Below are positions 16,860 through 27,469 of a stretch of 39,179 bases of DNA, one piece after another. The notes under the pieces are model-generated. The model searched no databases and was not told the DNA's origin. It saw only the letters and a program-made list of their open reading frames with translations. The stretch comes from Oscillospiraceae bacterium (lineage in GTDB: Bacteria > Bacillota > Clostridia > Oscillospirales > Butyricicoccaceae), in assembly GCA_015068285.1 (NCBI GenBank), contig SVKW01000003.1, forward strand, positions 1 to 39,179, written 5' to 3'. Position 1 is the first letter of the stretch. Every line of letters starts with the position of its first letter. The position numbers and the translations under genes are program-made.

Positions 16860-18833
16860 ATGAAGAAGTTTATTGCGCTCGTTCTTGCTATGGTTATGGC
16901 TCTCTCCCTTTTCGCAGGCTGCGCTAAGGAAGAACCAACAGCTACAACAGCTGCACCGGCAGGCAACGACACAACAACAGCTGCGCCAACAACAGCAGCT
17001 CCTGAAAAGGAAGATGCAGAACCAATCAAGGATCTCATCCTCGCAAAAACATACGGTCTTGAAACATTTGCAATCTGGAACACAGAATCTGCAAACTCCC
17101 GCGGTATCCTCATCAACTGCTTCGAAGGCCTCCTCGACAACGACAACAAGTCTCAGTCCATCCCAGCTATCGCTAAATCCTGGGGCTCTGAAGACGGCAA
17201 CGTAACATGGAAGTTCGACCTCCGTGACGATGCCAAGTGGGTTGACGTTAACGGCGCTGAAAAGGCTCCTGTAGTTGCTGCTGACTTCGCAACTGGTATG
17301 GAATATATGCTCAACTTCCACAAGAACGGTGGCCACAACACACCAAAGCTCATCGAATTCGTTAAGGGCTGTAAGGAATACTATGAATACACACAATCCC
17401 TCGACGCTGCAGAAGCTATGAAGCTCACAGCTGGTGAAGGCTCCAAGTTCATGGAAATGGTCGGCATCGAAATCCCAGATGAACACACAGTTATCTACAC
17501 ATGCCTCAAGCCAACACCATACTTTGATTCCATCGCTCAGACATCTTCCTTCTATCCAATCGCTCAGGGTATGATCGATGAAATCGGCGTTGAAAACCTC
17601 AACTCCATCACAAACAAGAACATGTGGTACAACTCCTGCTACATCATGCCTGAATATGTTTCCGGCAACGAAATGGTTCTCGAACCAAACCCACTTTACT
17701 GGGACAAGGAAGCTACACTCTTTGATTCCGTAACAATCAAGCAGGTTGAATCCTCCGATGTAGCATATATGCTCTTCGAAAACGGCGAAAACGACTATGT
17801 AGCTCTTAACTACACACAGGTTATGGAAATCAACTCCGACCCTAACCACAAGTTCCACGATTACCTTATCGAAGCTCTCCCAGGTATGCGTGCTAACCAG
17901 ATGCACTTCAACTATGACAAGGTTCTCGCAGACGGCACACCAGATACAAACTGGAACAAGGCTATCAACAACCTCAACTTCCGTAAGGCTATGTACTACG
18001 GTATCGACTTCCTCGAATACTACAAGCGCTTCAACCCAATCAACCCAATGAACTGCGAAAACAACTTCTACACACGTGCTGACCTCGTTTACATGTCCGA
18101 CGGCACACAGTATGTTGAAGTAGTTCGTGACGAAATGGGTATCGACGAAAAGTCTGATACAAAGATCGCTCAGCTCAACCCAACAAAGGCTGAAGAACAC
18201 AAGAAGCTTGCTATCGAAGAACTCACAGCACAGGGCGTAACATTCCCTGTAGTTATCGAATACTACATCGGTTCCTCTCAGGACGCTGTTGACAACGCAA
18301 AGGTTCTTGAACAGTCCATGGAAGAATGCTTAGGCTCTGACTTCATCGACGTAAAGCTTATGGAATACGGCGCACTTTCCGGCACAGAAGTACGTGACAA
18401 TGGTATGTCCGCATTTGCTATCAACTCCTACGCTGGCGCATTTGCTGACCCATCCACATACCTCACACAGGAAATCTACGGCGACGCTAACGCATTCTAT
18501 ACAACAAGATACTCCCGTATCAACAACCTCCCAACAGACAGCGAAACATCCCTCGCTCTCCAGGAATACACAAGACTCTTCAACGAAGCAAACGCTATCA
18601 CAGATGACCACGATGCACGTCTCAAGGCATTTGCAAAGGCTGAAGCATACTTCTTCGATCAGGTTATCACAGTTCCTGTTTACATCACAAACAGCTACTG
18701 CCTCTCCAACATCAACCTCGATTCTCAGATGTACTCCATGCTCGGCGGTTCTGCTGAAAAGATGAAGAACTGGGAAACAGACCTTAACGGTTACACAAGA
18801 GAAGAAATGGAAGCAATCTACGCTGCAAAGTAA
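16860..18833 (+). CDS. Peptide/oligopeptide ABC transporter substrate-binding lipoprotein (SBP family 5)
   Basis: Lipobox 'MALSLFAGCAKEE', Thr/Ala/Pro linker, 'NSRGILINCFEGLLDNDN...WGSEDGNVTWKFDLRDDAKW'; followed by permease and ATPase genes. Confidence 0.93.
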   Translation: MKKFIALVLAMVMALSLFAGCAKEEPTATTAAPAGNDTTTAAPTTAAPEKEDAEPIKDLILAKTYGLETFAIWNTESANSRGILINCFEGLLDNDNKSQSIPAIAKSWGSEDGNVTWKFDLRDDAKWVDVNGAEKAPVVAADFATGMEYMLNFHKNGGHNTPKLIEFVKGCKEYYEYTQSLDAAEAMKLTAGEGSKFMEMVGIEIPDEHTVIYTCLKPTPYFDSIAQTSSFYPIAQGMIDEIGVENLNSITNKNMWYNSCYIMPEYVSGNEMVLEPNPLYWDKEATLFDSVTIKQVESSDVAYMLFENGENDYVALNYTQVMEINSDPNHKFHDYLIEALPGMRANQMHFNYDKVLADGTPDTNWNKAINNLNFRKAMYYGIDFLEYYKRFNPINPMNCENNFYTRADLVYMSDGTQYVEVVRDEMGIDEKSDTKIAQLNPTKAEEHKKLAIEELTAQGVTFPVVIEYYIGSSQDAVDNAKVLEQSMEECLGSDFIDVKLMEYGALSGTEVRDNGMSAFAINSYAGAFADPSTYLTQEIYGDANAFYTTRYSRINNLPTDSETSLALQEYTRLFNEANAITDDHDARLKAFAKAEAYFFDQVITVPVYITNSYCLSNINLDSQMYSMLGGSAEKMKNWETDLNGYTREEMEAIYAAK

Positions 18834-18869
18834 TTTCGCTTAAAAGGTAACTCTTTTCATGTGATAAGT

Positions 18870-18908
18870 AAAAATCCTGAAGTGCCCCAGTGGCACTTTG
18901 GGATTTTT
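18870..18908 (+). terminator. Long-stem terminator after SBP gene
   Basis: AAAATCCTGAAGTGCC-ccagt-GGCACTTTGGGATTTTT. Confidence 0.85.
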
Positions 18909-18970
18909 CGCTATTCTGCAATCTCACTATAATATAAAATAAGCTTGCCGATTTGATTATTCTCATTCTC

Positions 18971-19019
18971 GGCTCCCTCAAACGAGGGAGCTGGCGCGCG
19001 TCAGCGTGACTGAGGGAGT
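18971..19019 (+). repeat. Intergenic structured repeat, family A
   Basis: GGCTCCCTCAAACGAGGGAGCTGGCGCGCGTCAGCGTGACTGAGGGAGT; tail repeats the GAGGGAG arm. Confidence 0.75.
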
Positions 19020-19089
19020 GAAAATAACTGATTTTATACAGGCATCATTAATCCTATAAATCCAGCATAATCCAAAAGGAGAATAATAA

Positions 19090-20040
19090 ATGCTGAAATA
19101 CACAATAAAAAGACTTGCACAGTCGCTTTTCACAGTTTTCCTTATTGCGACTATCATCTTTGTACTTATGCGACTTCTTCCTGTCGAAAACTATTTCACA
19201 GAAGATGAAGTCATGAATCTCACACAGGACCAGCAGGAAGATATCCTCAGAGAGGCAGGCCTGCTCGATCCTATCCCAACACAGCTTATACGCTTCTATG
19301 GTCAGGTGCTCAAGTTTGACTTTGGCACATCAAGACGCATCCAGAAGGGCGCTCTTGTCGTAGACGTTATCGGCGATAAGTTTGCAGTCTCCATGCGTAA
19401 CGGCGCGATGGCTCTCGGTATCGCTCTCGTTGTCGGCGTTCTTATGGGTGTTGCTCAGACACTCAATAAGAATGGTCCTCTCGATCATCTTGGTACAGCC
19501 TTCACCATTTTTGTAAACTCTGTTCCGGCAATCGTTTCGTTTGCGCTTATAATGGTGTTCGGCTCCAAAGTTTTAGGATTGCCGACCCTTTATTCCTCTC
19601 GTAAAGTGGGACTTTCAAACGTAATGCCGGTTTTCTGCCTTTCTCTCGGCTCGATAGCAGGCTATGCTCTCTGGACAAGAAGATATATGGTCGACGAACT
19701 CAACAAGGACTATATCAAGCTTGCAAAAATCAAAGGCATTTCAAATGCCCAGATTATGATAAAGCACGTTCTCAAGAATGCATTTGTTCCGCTTACACAG
19801 TATCTGCCTGCCGCATTCCTTTCCACAATCGGCGGCTCCATGCTGTGTGAAACATTCTTCTCGGTGCCGGGTATGGGACCGCTCCTCACAACAGCGGTTA
19901 CAAAGTATGACCTCAATGTTGTACAGACTCTTTCCATCCTGTATTCCACTCTCGGTGTACTTGGTGCATTCCTCGGTGACCTTCTCATGATCCTCTTTGA
20001 CCCACGTATCACACTTGTAGAAAAGGAGGGAGCAAGATAA
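19090..20040 (+). CDS. Peptide ABC transporter permease (OppB/DppB-like)
   Basis: 'MLKYTIKRLAQSLFTVFLIATIIFVLMRLLP', 'DYIKLAKIKGISNAQIMIKHVLKNAFVPLTQYL'. Confidence 0.92.
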   Translation: MLKYTIKRLAQSLFTVFLIATIIFVLMRLLPVENYFTEDEVMNLTQDQQEDILREAGLLDPIPTQLIRFYGQVLKFDFGTSRRIQKGALVVDVIGDKFAVSMRNGAMALGIALVVGVLMGVAQTLNKNGPLDHLGTAFTIFVNSVPAIVSFALIMVFGSKVLGLPTLYSSRKVGLSNVMPVFCLSLGSIAGYALWTRRYMVDELNKDYIKLAKIKGISNAQIMIKHVLKNAFVPLTQYLPAAFLSTIGGSMLCETFFSVPGMGPLLTTAVTKYDLNVVQTLSILYSTLGVLGAFLGDLLMILFDPRITLVEKEGAR

Positions 20041-20957
20041 TGAAAAAGACAGAAGATCTTTTCCGCTTTCTGGAATATTCTGCTGAAAATGCCGAAAAAA
20101 TCGGCTATTCCGATTATTCCTACTGGAAGTCTGTATGGCAGAACTTCCTTAAGAAAAAGAGCGCGGTTTTTATGTCCATCGTATTTATCGCTCTCGTAAT
20201 CTTTACATATATTGCTCCTGTAATCGGCAAGTACGATTATCAGAATCTCCGTATCGATGCATCCCTTTCCTTTATCTCGCCTAACAGCGAATACTGGTTC
20301 GGTACAGACAATCTGGGCTGTGACTACTGGTGTCAGGTATGGTATGCAGCGCAGGTATCCATCAAGCTTTCTCTCATCGTTGTATTGGGCGAATGTGCTC
20401 TCGGTGTAGCTCTCGGCTGCGTATGGGGCTATGTGCGTAAGCTTGACAGATTCTTTACAGAGCTTTACAATATCATTAACAATATTCCAACACTCATCTA
20501 TATGTCCATCATTTCCATGCTTGTAGGTCAGAGCTTCATGACAATGGCATTGTCCATGATCTCTATCGGCTGGCTCAAGATGGCAAGAAATGTAAGAAAT
20601 CTCGTTATGGTATACCGCGACAGAGAATATAACCTTGCATCCCGCTGTCTCGGCACACCAATCTGGAGAGTTCTGACAAAGAACATCCTCCCATATCTGG
20701 TCAGCGTTATCATTCTTCGCCTTGCTATTTCCATTCCACAGACTATCGGCCTTGAGTCCACACTTTCTTACCTCGGCCTCGGTCTCGGCGTAGATACACC
20801 ATCTCTCGGTGTTCTTCTCAGAAACTCCCGCGCATCCTTCCTGCAGTATCCATATCTGCTGATTTTCCCTGCAGCTATCGTTTCTACAATCACAGTTACA
20901 TTCTATCTTGTCGGTAACGCATTCTCCGATGCTGCTGACCCACGTAATCACGTTTAA
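20040..20957 (+). CDS. Peptide ABC transporter permease (OppC/DppC-like)
   Basis: 'FGTDNLGCDYWCQVWYAAQVSIKLSLIVVL', 'ASRCLGTPIWRVLTKNILPYL', 'SYLGLGLGVDTPSLGVLLRNSR'; 1-nt overlap with the upstream gene. Confidence 0.92.
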   Translation: MKKTEDLFRFLEYSAENAEKIGYSDYSYWKSVWQNFLKKKSAVFMSIVFIALVIFTYIAPVIGKYDYQNLRIDASLSFISPNSEYWFGTDNLGCDYWCQVWYAAQVSIKLSLIVVLGECALGVALGCVWGYVRKLDRFFTELYNIINNIPTLIYMSIISMLVGQSFMTMALSMISIGWLKMARNVRNLVMVYRDREYNLASRCLGTPIWRVLTKNILPYLVSVIILRLAISIPQTIGLESTLSYLGLGLGVDTPSLGVLLRNSRASFLQYPYLLIFPAAIVSTITVTFYLVGNAFSDAADPRNHV

Positions 20958-20969
20958 GGAGGTATGAAT

Positions 20970-22013
20970 ATGAATAAAGAGATTATTCTTTCTGCAAAAG
21001 ATATCGAAATCATGTTCAATCTCCGTGGCAGACAGCTCAAAGCTATCAGAAAGTGCTCCCTAGACCTTTATAAGGGGGAAACACTCGCCATCGTAGGTGA
21101 ATCCGGTTCCGGTAAGTCTGTATTTACAAAATCCTTCCTCGGCATGCTTGATGCCAATGGCAAGGTCATCGGCGGCTCCATTATGTATCAGGGCGAAGAC
21201 CTCGCAACATACACAAAGGAAAAGCAGTGGAGAACAATCCGCGGCAAGAAGATCGCCATGGTTATGCAGGACCCAATGACATCTCTCAATCCGCTTATGC
21301 CTGTCGGCAAGCAGATACAGGAAAGTATTTCAAGAAATCAGGGCGTCAGCGGCAGAGAAGCCAAGAAAATGGCTATCGAAATGCTGAGAAAGGTCGGTAT
21401 CCCTGATCCTGAAAACAGATACAAGCAGTATCCTCACGAATTTTCCGGCGGTATGCGTCAGCGTGTAGTTATCGCTATTGCAGTAGCCTGCCAGCCTGAA
21501 ATCCTCATCTGCGACGAGCCGACAACAGCTCTCGACGTTACAATTCAGGCACAGATATTGAAGCTCATCCACGATCTCCAGCTTGAATACAATATGACAG
21601 TCGTCTATATCACTCATGACCTTGGCGTTGTTGCAAACGTAGCCGACAGAGTAGCGGTTATGTACGCAGGTCAGATCGTTGAATACGGTATGGTAGAAGA
21701 AATCTTCTATGATGCATGGCACCCATATACATGGGCTCTCATGTCCTCACTTCCACAGTACGGCACAAAGGGCAATCCGCTGCCAACAATCGACGGCACA
21801 CCTCCAAACCTCTTTATGGAAGTCAAGGGCGATGCATTTGCTCCCCGTAACAAGAAGCCTCTTGCCATCGACTTTGAAGAAGAGCCGCCGTATTTTGAAA
21901 TTTCCCCAACACACAAGGCAAAGACATGGTATCTCGATCCACGCGCACCAAAGATCGAGCAGCCTGAAATTTTCCGCAAGCTGCGCGAACAGAGAATGAG
22001 AAAGGAGAGTTAG
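20970..22013 (+). CDS. Peptide ABC transporter ATPase (OppD/DppD-like)
   Basis: Walker A 'GESGSGKS', signature 'FSGGMRQR', Walker B '[11 protein letters not shown]'; ATG 20970 is spaced better from GGAGG than ATG 20964. Confidence 0.93.
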   Translation: MNKEIILSAKDIEIMFNLRGRQLKAIRKCSLDLYKGETLAIVGESGSGKSVFTKSFLGMLDANGKVIGGSIMYQGEDLATYTKEKQWRTIRGKKIAMVMQDPMTSLNPLMPVGKQIQESISRNQGVSGREAKKMAIEMLRKVGIPDPENRYKQYPHEFSGGMRQRVVIAIAVACQPEILICDEPTTALDVTIQAQILKLIHDLQLEYNMTVVYITHDLGVVANVADRVAVMYAGQIVEYGMVEEIFYDAWHPYTWALMSSLPQYGTKGNPLPTIDGTPPNLFMEVKGDAFAPRNKKPLAIDFEEEPPYFEISPTHKAKTWYLDPRAPKIEQPEIFRKLREQRMRKES

Positions 22014-22014
22014 T

Positions 22015-22944
22015 ATGGCTGAAAAACTTATCGAAATAAAAGACCTGCAGGTCAGCTTCGGCAAGGGCAGAAAAAAGTTCATTGCCGTCGATCACGTCAA
22101 TATCGATATCTATAAGGGCGAAACATTCTCCCTCGTAGGTGAATCGGGCTCCGGTAAGACAACTATCGGCCGTGCGATTCTCCGTATCAACCCTGTAACA
22201 GGCGGCGAAATCTTTTATAAGGGCCGCAAGATCAACGGCAAGATTTCCAAGGAGCTTGATATGGAAATCATCAAGAATTGTCAGATGGTTTTCCAGGACC
22301 CTATGGCATCTCTCAACGAGCGTGCAAAGGTCGATTACATCGTTTCCGAAGGTCTTATCAACCACAAGCTCTATAAGGACGAAGCAGACAGAAAGGCAAA
22401 GGTCGACGCCGCTCTCCGCGACGTAGGTCTTCTCCCTGAGTTCTCCACACGTTTCCCACATGAGTTCTCAGGCGGTCAGCGTCAGCGTATCGGTATTGCC
22501 CGTGCTCTCGTTATGAATCCTGAGTTCATCGTTCTCGACGAACCGATTTCCGCCCTCGACGTTTCGATCCGTGCACAGGTTCTCAACCTGCTCAATGACC
22601 TCAAGAAGGAAAGAGACCTGACATATCTCTTCGTGGCTCACGACCTTTCTGTTGTAAGATTTATCTCCGACAGAGTTGCAGTTATCCACAAAGGACGCAT
22701 CGTTGAGCTTGCCGAAACAGAGGAGCTGTTCACAAATCCGCTCCATCCGTATACAAAGGCTCTGCTCTCGGCAGTTCCGATTCCGGACCCATATCTGGAA
22801 AGAAGAAAAGAGCTGCTCATCTACGATCCATCTATGCACGATTACTCCAAGGATGGTCCTGTCTGGGAAGAAATCAAGCCTGGGCACTTTATCTACGGCA
22901 ATCAGGCCGAGCTTGAAAAGTACAGAAAAGAACTCGGTATGTAA
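22015..22944 (+). CDS. Peptide ABC transporter ATPase (OppF/DppF-like)
   Basis: Walker A 'GESGSGKT', '[15 protein letters not shown]', '[13 protein letters not shown]'. Confidence 0.93.
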   Translation: MAEKLIEIKDLQVSFGKGRKKFIAVDHVNIDIYKGETFSLVGESGSGKTTIGRAILRINPVTGGEIFYKGRKINGKISKELDMEIIKNCQMVFQDPMASLNERAKVDYIVSEGLINHKLYKDEADRKAKVDAALRDVGLLPEFSTRFPHEFSGGQRQRIGIARALVMNPEFIVLDEPISALDVSIRAQVLNLLNDLKKERDLTYLFVAHDLSVVRFISDRVAVIHKGRIVELAETEELFTNPLHPYTKALLSAVPIPDPYLERRKELLIYDPSMHDYSKDGPVWEEIKPGHFIYGNQAELEKYRKELGM

Positions 22945-22953
22945 GTCATTCTC

Positions 22954-22982
22954 GTAGGGGCGGGTCTCTGCGCCCGCCCGCA
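22954..22982 (+). repeat. Family B structured repeat between oppF-like gene and next CDS
   Basis: GTAGGGGCGGGTCTCTGCGCCCGCCCGCA. Confidence 0.8.
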
Positions 22983-23004
22983 TATTTATAAAAAGGAGAA
23001 ACCA

Positions 23005-23418
23005 ATGAAAAAACTTCGCTCACTGCTGACATTAAGCACAAAAAAGCCGATAATCTATTCAAGCATCTCGAAATCCCTCATAGGTCTTGCGGCAGTTCTT
23101 GTGTGGGACAGATTTGTCAATCAGAACAGCATAAGACCGATGGGACTTTTGGAAACAGGCTTTTTTGCGGTGGGCGCATGGTTTATCCTCTGGGCATGGT
23201 TCCAGTATCTTGCCCTCGATGGCATGAAGCCGTTCAAAGTTCCCGATAAGGTTGAGGAGAATAAGGGCGGAAGACTTTCCTTTGACTCGCTGATAAACAC
23301 CAATACAGAAGCATTTGAAGGGCTTGAAGAGGAGGAGAAAATAGCCGTAAAGCTGTGCTCCAATCTCATCGTCGCATTGATATTCATCATACCAAGCATC
23401 ATTGCAATAATACTTTAA
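23005..23418 (+). CDS. Hypothetical membrane protein
   Basis: 137 aa with RBS 'aaaaggag'; three hydrophobic segments. Confidence 0.65.
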   Translation: MKKLRSLLTLSTKKPIIYSSISKSLIGLAAVLVWDRFVNQNSIRPMGLLETGFFAVGAWFILWAWFQYLALDGMKPFKVPDKVEENKGGRLSFDSLINTNTEAFEGLEEEEKIAVKLCSNLIVALIFIIPSIIAIIL

Positions 23419-23426
23419 AGCATAAC

Positions 23427-23457
23427 AAAAGGCAGTTCACAACGAACTGCCTTTTTT
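23427..23457. terminator. Terminator hairpin between convergent genes
   Basis: AAAAGGCAGTTC-acaac-GAACTGCCTTTTTT. Confidence 0.8.
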
Positions 23458-23462
23458 ATTTT

Positions 23463-23528
23463 AGCCTTCCCCTCGAGGGGAAGGTGGCACACGAAGTGTG
23501 ACGGATGAGGTGTAGCCGCATAGCGGCG
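23463..23528 (+). repeat. Intergenic structured repeat, family A
   Basis: AGCCTTCCCCTCGAGGGGAAGGTGGCACACGAAGTGTGACGGATGAGGTGTAGCCGCATAGCGGCG. Confidence 0.85.
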
Positions 23529-23561
23529 TATATTCAATTCCGCCGCAGGTGCACTATATTT

Positions 23562-26312
23562 CTACACCACAATCTTGGCCGCACTGCCGCCGCTTGCCGT
23601 CTTTGTGACAACGATCTGCTTGTCGATTCTCGTTTTGAGCTCGCCCACATGGGAAATAATACCCACCAACCTGTCGGTCTCGGAAATGCTCATAAGAGCC
23701 CTGATAGCCTGGCTTAAAGACTCCTCGTCAAGCGAGCCGAAGCCCTCGTCGACAAACATGGTATCCAGCTTGATGCCGCCTGCCGTAGATTGAATCTCGT
23801 CGGAAAGCCCAAGCGCAAGGGACAGGGAAGCCTTGAAGCTTTCGCCGCCCGAAAGAGTGCGCACAGAGCGTGTACTGCCGTTATAATGGTCGATAACATC
23901 AAGCTCAAGCCCGCTCTGCGAGCGGTTGTTAGCCGCCTCTCTCGTCCTGCGAAGCTCGTACTGACCGCCTGTCATCACAAGAAAACGAGTGTTGGCGCGG
24001 GCGATAATGCGGTCAAAATATGTCATCTGAATATAAGTTTCAAGCATGATTTTTTCCCGGCCTGCAATGTTGCCGCTTACCGTATTTGAAAGGGCGCGCA
24101 TCCATGTGAGCTGCTTTTCAAGCTGTGTCAGCGAGTGGGATTTTTCCCTGATTTTTCCAAGTGAAAGCGTGTTTGCGGAGATTCTGTGATGCACCCCACG
24201 CAAGGCATTTGCGATGGCTTTCTGCCTGTTTATAAGCCCGTTTCTGCGGCTTTCAAGGGAGGAAATATCCACTTTTTCCATGTTTTCCAGCTGCTTTTCA
24301 AGCTGATTTACCTGCCCCTGAGCCGAAGCCAGCTTGTTCTGCATATCTCGGTAAGCCCTGTCAGCCTCGTCGAGAGCGTCCTGCAAATCAAGCCTGCGCT
24401 TTGTCAGCTCATTGCGGTGACGCATAGCCTCGGCCTTGTCGGAAAAGTCCAGCTTTTCACGAAGCGAATCCACAAGGTCGGAAAGCTCATTTGCCAGAGT
24501 TTTCGCCGCGGCAATGTCGCTTTCAAGCTGAGAAATCTGCCTGTCAGCAAGAGAAAGACGCGATTCAGACTGAGGAATGAGGGCTGCAAGCTTTTTTCTG
24601 CGCTCAATCTTCTTATTTTCAAGGTGAATCTGGCCGTCAATTTCATTCATTTCGCTGATTTTATCGGCAATAGCGCCGATGACAAGCGCCTCGGTTTCGC
24701 CATTATAGCCGGCGCCTGTCAGGTTGGAAGCCTTTGCATTGACAATGTCAAGCTGAGCCTCATAATTGCCCTTCAGCTTGCCTGCCTTTTCGCTGTGAGT
24801 GTTGAGAATCGCATTTGCCGCATCAGCATCGTCCTTTGCCTTTTTGAGCGCAAGCTGGCTGGGCACATCACAGGAAAGCTGAGCAGGGGAAGGGTGGTGC
24901 GCAGAGCCGCAGACAGGGCAAGGCTCGCCGTCTTTAAGAGTGAGCGCAAGCACCCCTGCCTGGCCGTCAAGATAAGCCTTGTTTTTTGCGTTATAAACGG
25001 CGGAAAGCTGTTCGGCGCGGTCACGGGCAATGAGATATTCGTCTCTTGCAGAAATATATTTATTTTCCATTATTTTACAGCTCTTAATATCGCTGAGAAG
25101 GTCGTTCAGGTCGCCGATGCCATCGGAAAGAGCCTCTTTTTTGTTGTTCATCTTTTCTATGGAAACACCTGCGCCTTCAAGAGAGGAAAACTCTGCTTTA
25201 AGAGCCTCAACAAGCTGTGAAATCTCCTTCTGCATTGCCGATTCCTTATCAAGCAATGAGTAAAGGGAAATAACTTTACTGTTAGCTTCACTAAAGCGTT
25301 TGCAAGTATTTTCAAGCTCGTCATAGCTTGGCATAGCAGCATCGAGAGCCGCTATTTTATTTGTAAGCAATTCTATCTCATTTTTGCTGTCTGAAAGCTC
25401 ATCACAGCGCTTTTTGCGAAGCTGTAAAGAGAGGGTATAGCTCTCGGCATCAAGCTTGCAATGCCCCAGTTCATTTTCCAGTTTCTGGTATTCATTACCC
25501 TTGACAAAACGAGCATTCAGAGCATCGAGATAATGTGCTATTTTGTCGTTTACCTTGCTGAGTTTAAGGTCATAAGCCTTGTCAGCGGATACAATATTTT
25601 CCAGTAAATTACATATATCATCGGGGAGCATATTTCCATTTTTTGCCTGCTCAACCTGTTCGCTGTCGCCGATAATGCCGTTTATATACTGGGCAATACT
25701 CAGCTTTTCAGCGTCATGTTTTTTATTCACTTCGCTCAGATCAGCGCGGATTTTATCCTGCAGGGTCTGGTAAAGGGAGGTGTTGAAAATCTGGCGGAAA
25801 ATCGCCTGCCTGTCCTTGGTGTCGGCAAGCAGAAGCTTGAGAAAATCGCCCTGAGCAATCATGGCAATCTGTGAAAACTGATTTCTGTCAATGCCGAGAA
25901 TGTTTTTCACAGCCGCATCGACCTCCCTCAGCTTTGTCACAACAGAGCCGTCAGGCATGGTGAGAAGCGCCTCGGCGCGTTGAGGCACAGTGCCGCCGCC
26001 ACGCTTGGCAGGGCGCTCGTATTCAGGGTTTCTTTTTACAGTATATTCCAGTCCGCGATAGGAAAAAACAAGCTCGACAAAGGTCGGAGTATCGCTGTCG
26101 GCATACTTGGAACGGAGCATTGCGGGCTGTCTGTTATCACCGCTGGCTTCGCCAAAAAGAGCAAAGGTTATTGCGTCAAAAATCGTCGTCTTGCCGGCTC
26201 CCGTGTCTCCGGTTATGAGATATAATCCATCTTTTCCCAGTTTCTCCATATCGATAACTGAGCATCCGGCATAAGGACCGAAAGCCGAAATTGTCAATTT
26301 TAATGGTCTCAT
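23562..26312 (-). CDS. sbcC: SbcC-like exonuclease subunit (SMC-like ATPase)
   Basis: 916 aa; Walker A 'GDTGAGKTTIFDAI', zinc hook 'CPVCGSAHHP', 'LSGGESFKASLSLALGLSD', 'MFVDEGFGSLDEESL'. Confidence 0.93.
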   Translation of the reverse strand: MRPLKLTISAFGPYAGCSVIDMEKLGKDGLYLITGDTGAGKTTIFDAITFALFGEASGDNRQPAMLRSKYADSDTPTFVELVFSYRGLEYTVKRNPEYERPAKRGGGTVPQRAEALLTMPDGSVVTKLREVDAAVKNILGIDRNQFSQIAMIAQGDFLKLLLADTKDRQAIFRQIFNTSLYQTLQDKIRADLSEVNKKHDAEKLSIAQYINGIIGDSEQVEQAKNGNMLPDDICNLLENIVSADKAYDLKLSKVNDKIAHYLDALNARFVKGNEYQKLENELGHCKLDAESYTLSLQLRKKRCDELSDSKNEIELLTNKIAALDAAMPSYDELENTCKRFSEANSKVISLYSLLDKESAMQKEISQLVEALKAEFSSLEGAGVSIEKMNNKKEALSDGIGDLNDLLSDIKSCKIMENKYISARDEYLIARDRAEQLSAVYNAKNKAYLDGQAGVLALTLKDGEPCPVCGSAHHPSPAQLSCDVPSQLALKKAKDDADAANAILNTHSEKAGKLKGNYEAQLDIVNAKASNLTGAGYNGETEALVIGAIADKISEMNEIDGQIHLENKKIERRKKLAALIPQSESRLSLADRQISQLESDIAAAKTLANELSDLVDSLREKLDFSDKAEAMRHRNELTKRRLDLQDALDEADRAYRDMQNKLASAQGQVNQLEKQLENMEKVDISSLESRRNGLINRQKAIANALRGVHHRISANTLSLGKIREKSHSLTQLEKQLTWMRALSNTVSGNIAGREKIMLETYIQMTYFDRIIARANTRFLVMTGGQYELRRTREAANNRSQSGLELDVIDHYNGSTRSVRTLSGGESFKASLSLALGLSDEIQSTAGGIKLDTMFVDEGFGSLDEESLSQAIRALMSISETDRLVGIISHVGELKTRIDKQIVVTKTASGGSAAKIVV

Positions 26313-27445
26313 TTTCTGCCCTCCCAGATGGATTCAATAAGATTTTTTACATATTTTTCCTGTTCTTCACCCAAAACGGAATTATTCTGCTTTTCATAAA
26401 ATTCGCTGAAAAGTTCAAATGGAGATTTTGCGGAAACATCGGCATCGGCTTCAAGCTGCTGGGAATTTCTGGTACGCATATTGTCATAGCTCAGCTTCAT
26501 AATGTTAGGGTAGACAGTCCTCAGCTTTGTCATGGCATCGGGCACATCTTCTTCATCTGTCAGCGTGATATGCACGTAATCGTTGGTGTCAGTACCCTCG
26601 TAATTTGCCTTAAGCATAAGCACATCATAGCTGCCCTTTATCTCACGCATATCGTGGAGAGGAGCGAGAGGAATTACAGAAACTGTAAAGTCATTCTTTT
26701 CGTTCAACTCGACAAAAGTTACAGATTTGCTGTGTTTACACTCGGAAAATGAGTATTTAAGCGGTGTACCGCAGTATCTGATGCGCTCACTTCCCACATT
26801 CTGCGGAGAGTGGATATGGCCGAGAGCCACATAGTCAAAGCAGTCAAAAACATCGCTGTCAACATTGTCTGTACCGCCGACAGAATGTTCCTCCGATTCG
26901 CAGGTCGAAGCGCCTGTGACAAACTGATGTGTGACGAGAACATTTCTTTTATTTACATCTATTTCCATTTTATCAACAGCGGTGCACACTGCATCTGTAT
27001 AGCTTTCAATGGAAATATCTGGGAAAAATCTGCGCACATTTGCAGGCTTTACAAATGGCAGCATATATACGTTAATATCACCAAAACTGTCCGTTAATAC
27101 GGTCGGTTTGATATCACCGTCGTAGACAGGGGAGAAATGCACTCCGCTCTTTTCCATAATGGCAGAGCCAAAAGCAATTCGCTCAGGTGAATCGTGATTG
27201 CCGCTGATGATAAAAATATCATTGCACATAGATGTGATACGGGACAGAAAACTGTCGAAAAGGGCAACAGCCTCTGCGCTCGGTACAGCCTTGTCGTAGA
27301 CATCGCCTGCGATAATGACAGCATCAGCCTGCTGATTTTTTACAATTTCTGTAATTTGATCTAATATATGCTCCTGATCTTCAAGCAAGAAAAAGCCATT
27401 AAGTCGCTTGCCGATATGCAGGTCGGAAAGATGTATAAGTTTCAT
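26309..27445 (-). CDS. sbcD: SbcD-like exonuclease subunit (Mre11-type metallophosphoesterase)
   Basis: 'MKLIHLSDLHIGKRLNGF', 'IIAGDVYDKAVPS', 'IISGNHDSPERI', 'VALGHIHSPQ'; 4-nt overlap with sbcC. Confidence 0.93.
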   Translation of the reverse strand: MKLIHLSDLHIGKRLNGFFLLEDQEHILDQITEIVKNQQADAVIIAGDVYDKAVPSAEAVALFDSFLSRITSMCNDIFIISGNHDSPERIAFGSAIMEKSGVHFSPVYDGDIKPTVLTDSFGDINVYMLPFVKPANVRRFFPDISIESYTDAVCTAVDKMEIDVNKRNVLVTHQFVTGASTCESEEHSVGGTDNVDSDVFDCFDYVALGHIHSPQNVGSERIRYCGTPLKYSFSECKHSKSVTFVELNEKNDFTVSVIPLAPLHDMREIKGSYDVLMLKANYEGTDTNDYVHITLTDEEDVPDAMTKLRTVYPNIMKLSYDNMRTRNSQQLEADADVSAKSPFELFSEFYEKQNNSVLGEEQEKYVKNLIESIWEGRK

Positions 27446-27469
27446 ATAAACTCCGTTAAAATATGGAAA

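Noticed and set aside
16770-18200. 476-aa minus-strand ORF opposite the SBP gene
   Set aside because: Antisense to a clear ABC substrate-binding protein; Cys/Val/Phe-rich unnatural composition caused by the codon bias of the real gene; no RBS or family match.
18971-19019. Family A hairpins as ordinary Rho-independent terminators
   Set aside because: Most lack a downstream U-tract, carry a second hairpin and conserved asymmetric ends, and occur in addition to separate canonical terminators.
19710-20951. 413-aa minus-strand ORF opposite the opp permeases
   Set aside because: Shadow ORF overlapping two well-supported permease genes.
24186-25220. 344-aa plus-strand ORF inside sbcC
   Set aside because: Antisense to a complete SbcC with zinc hook; no independent coding evidence.
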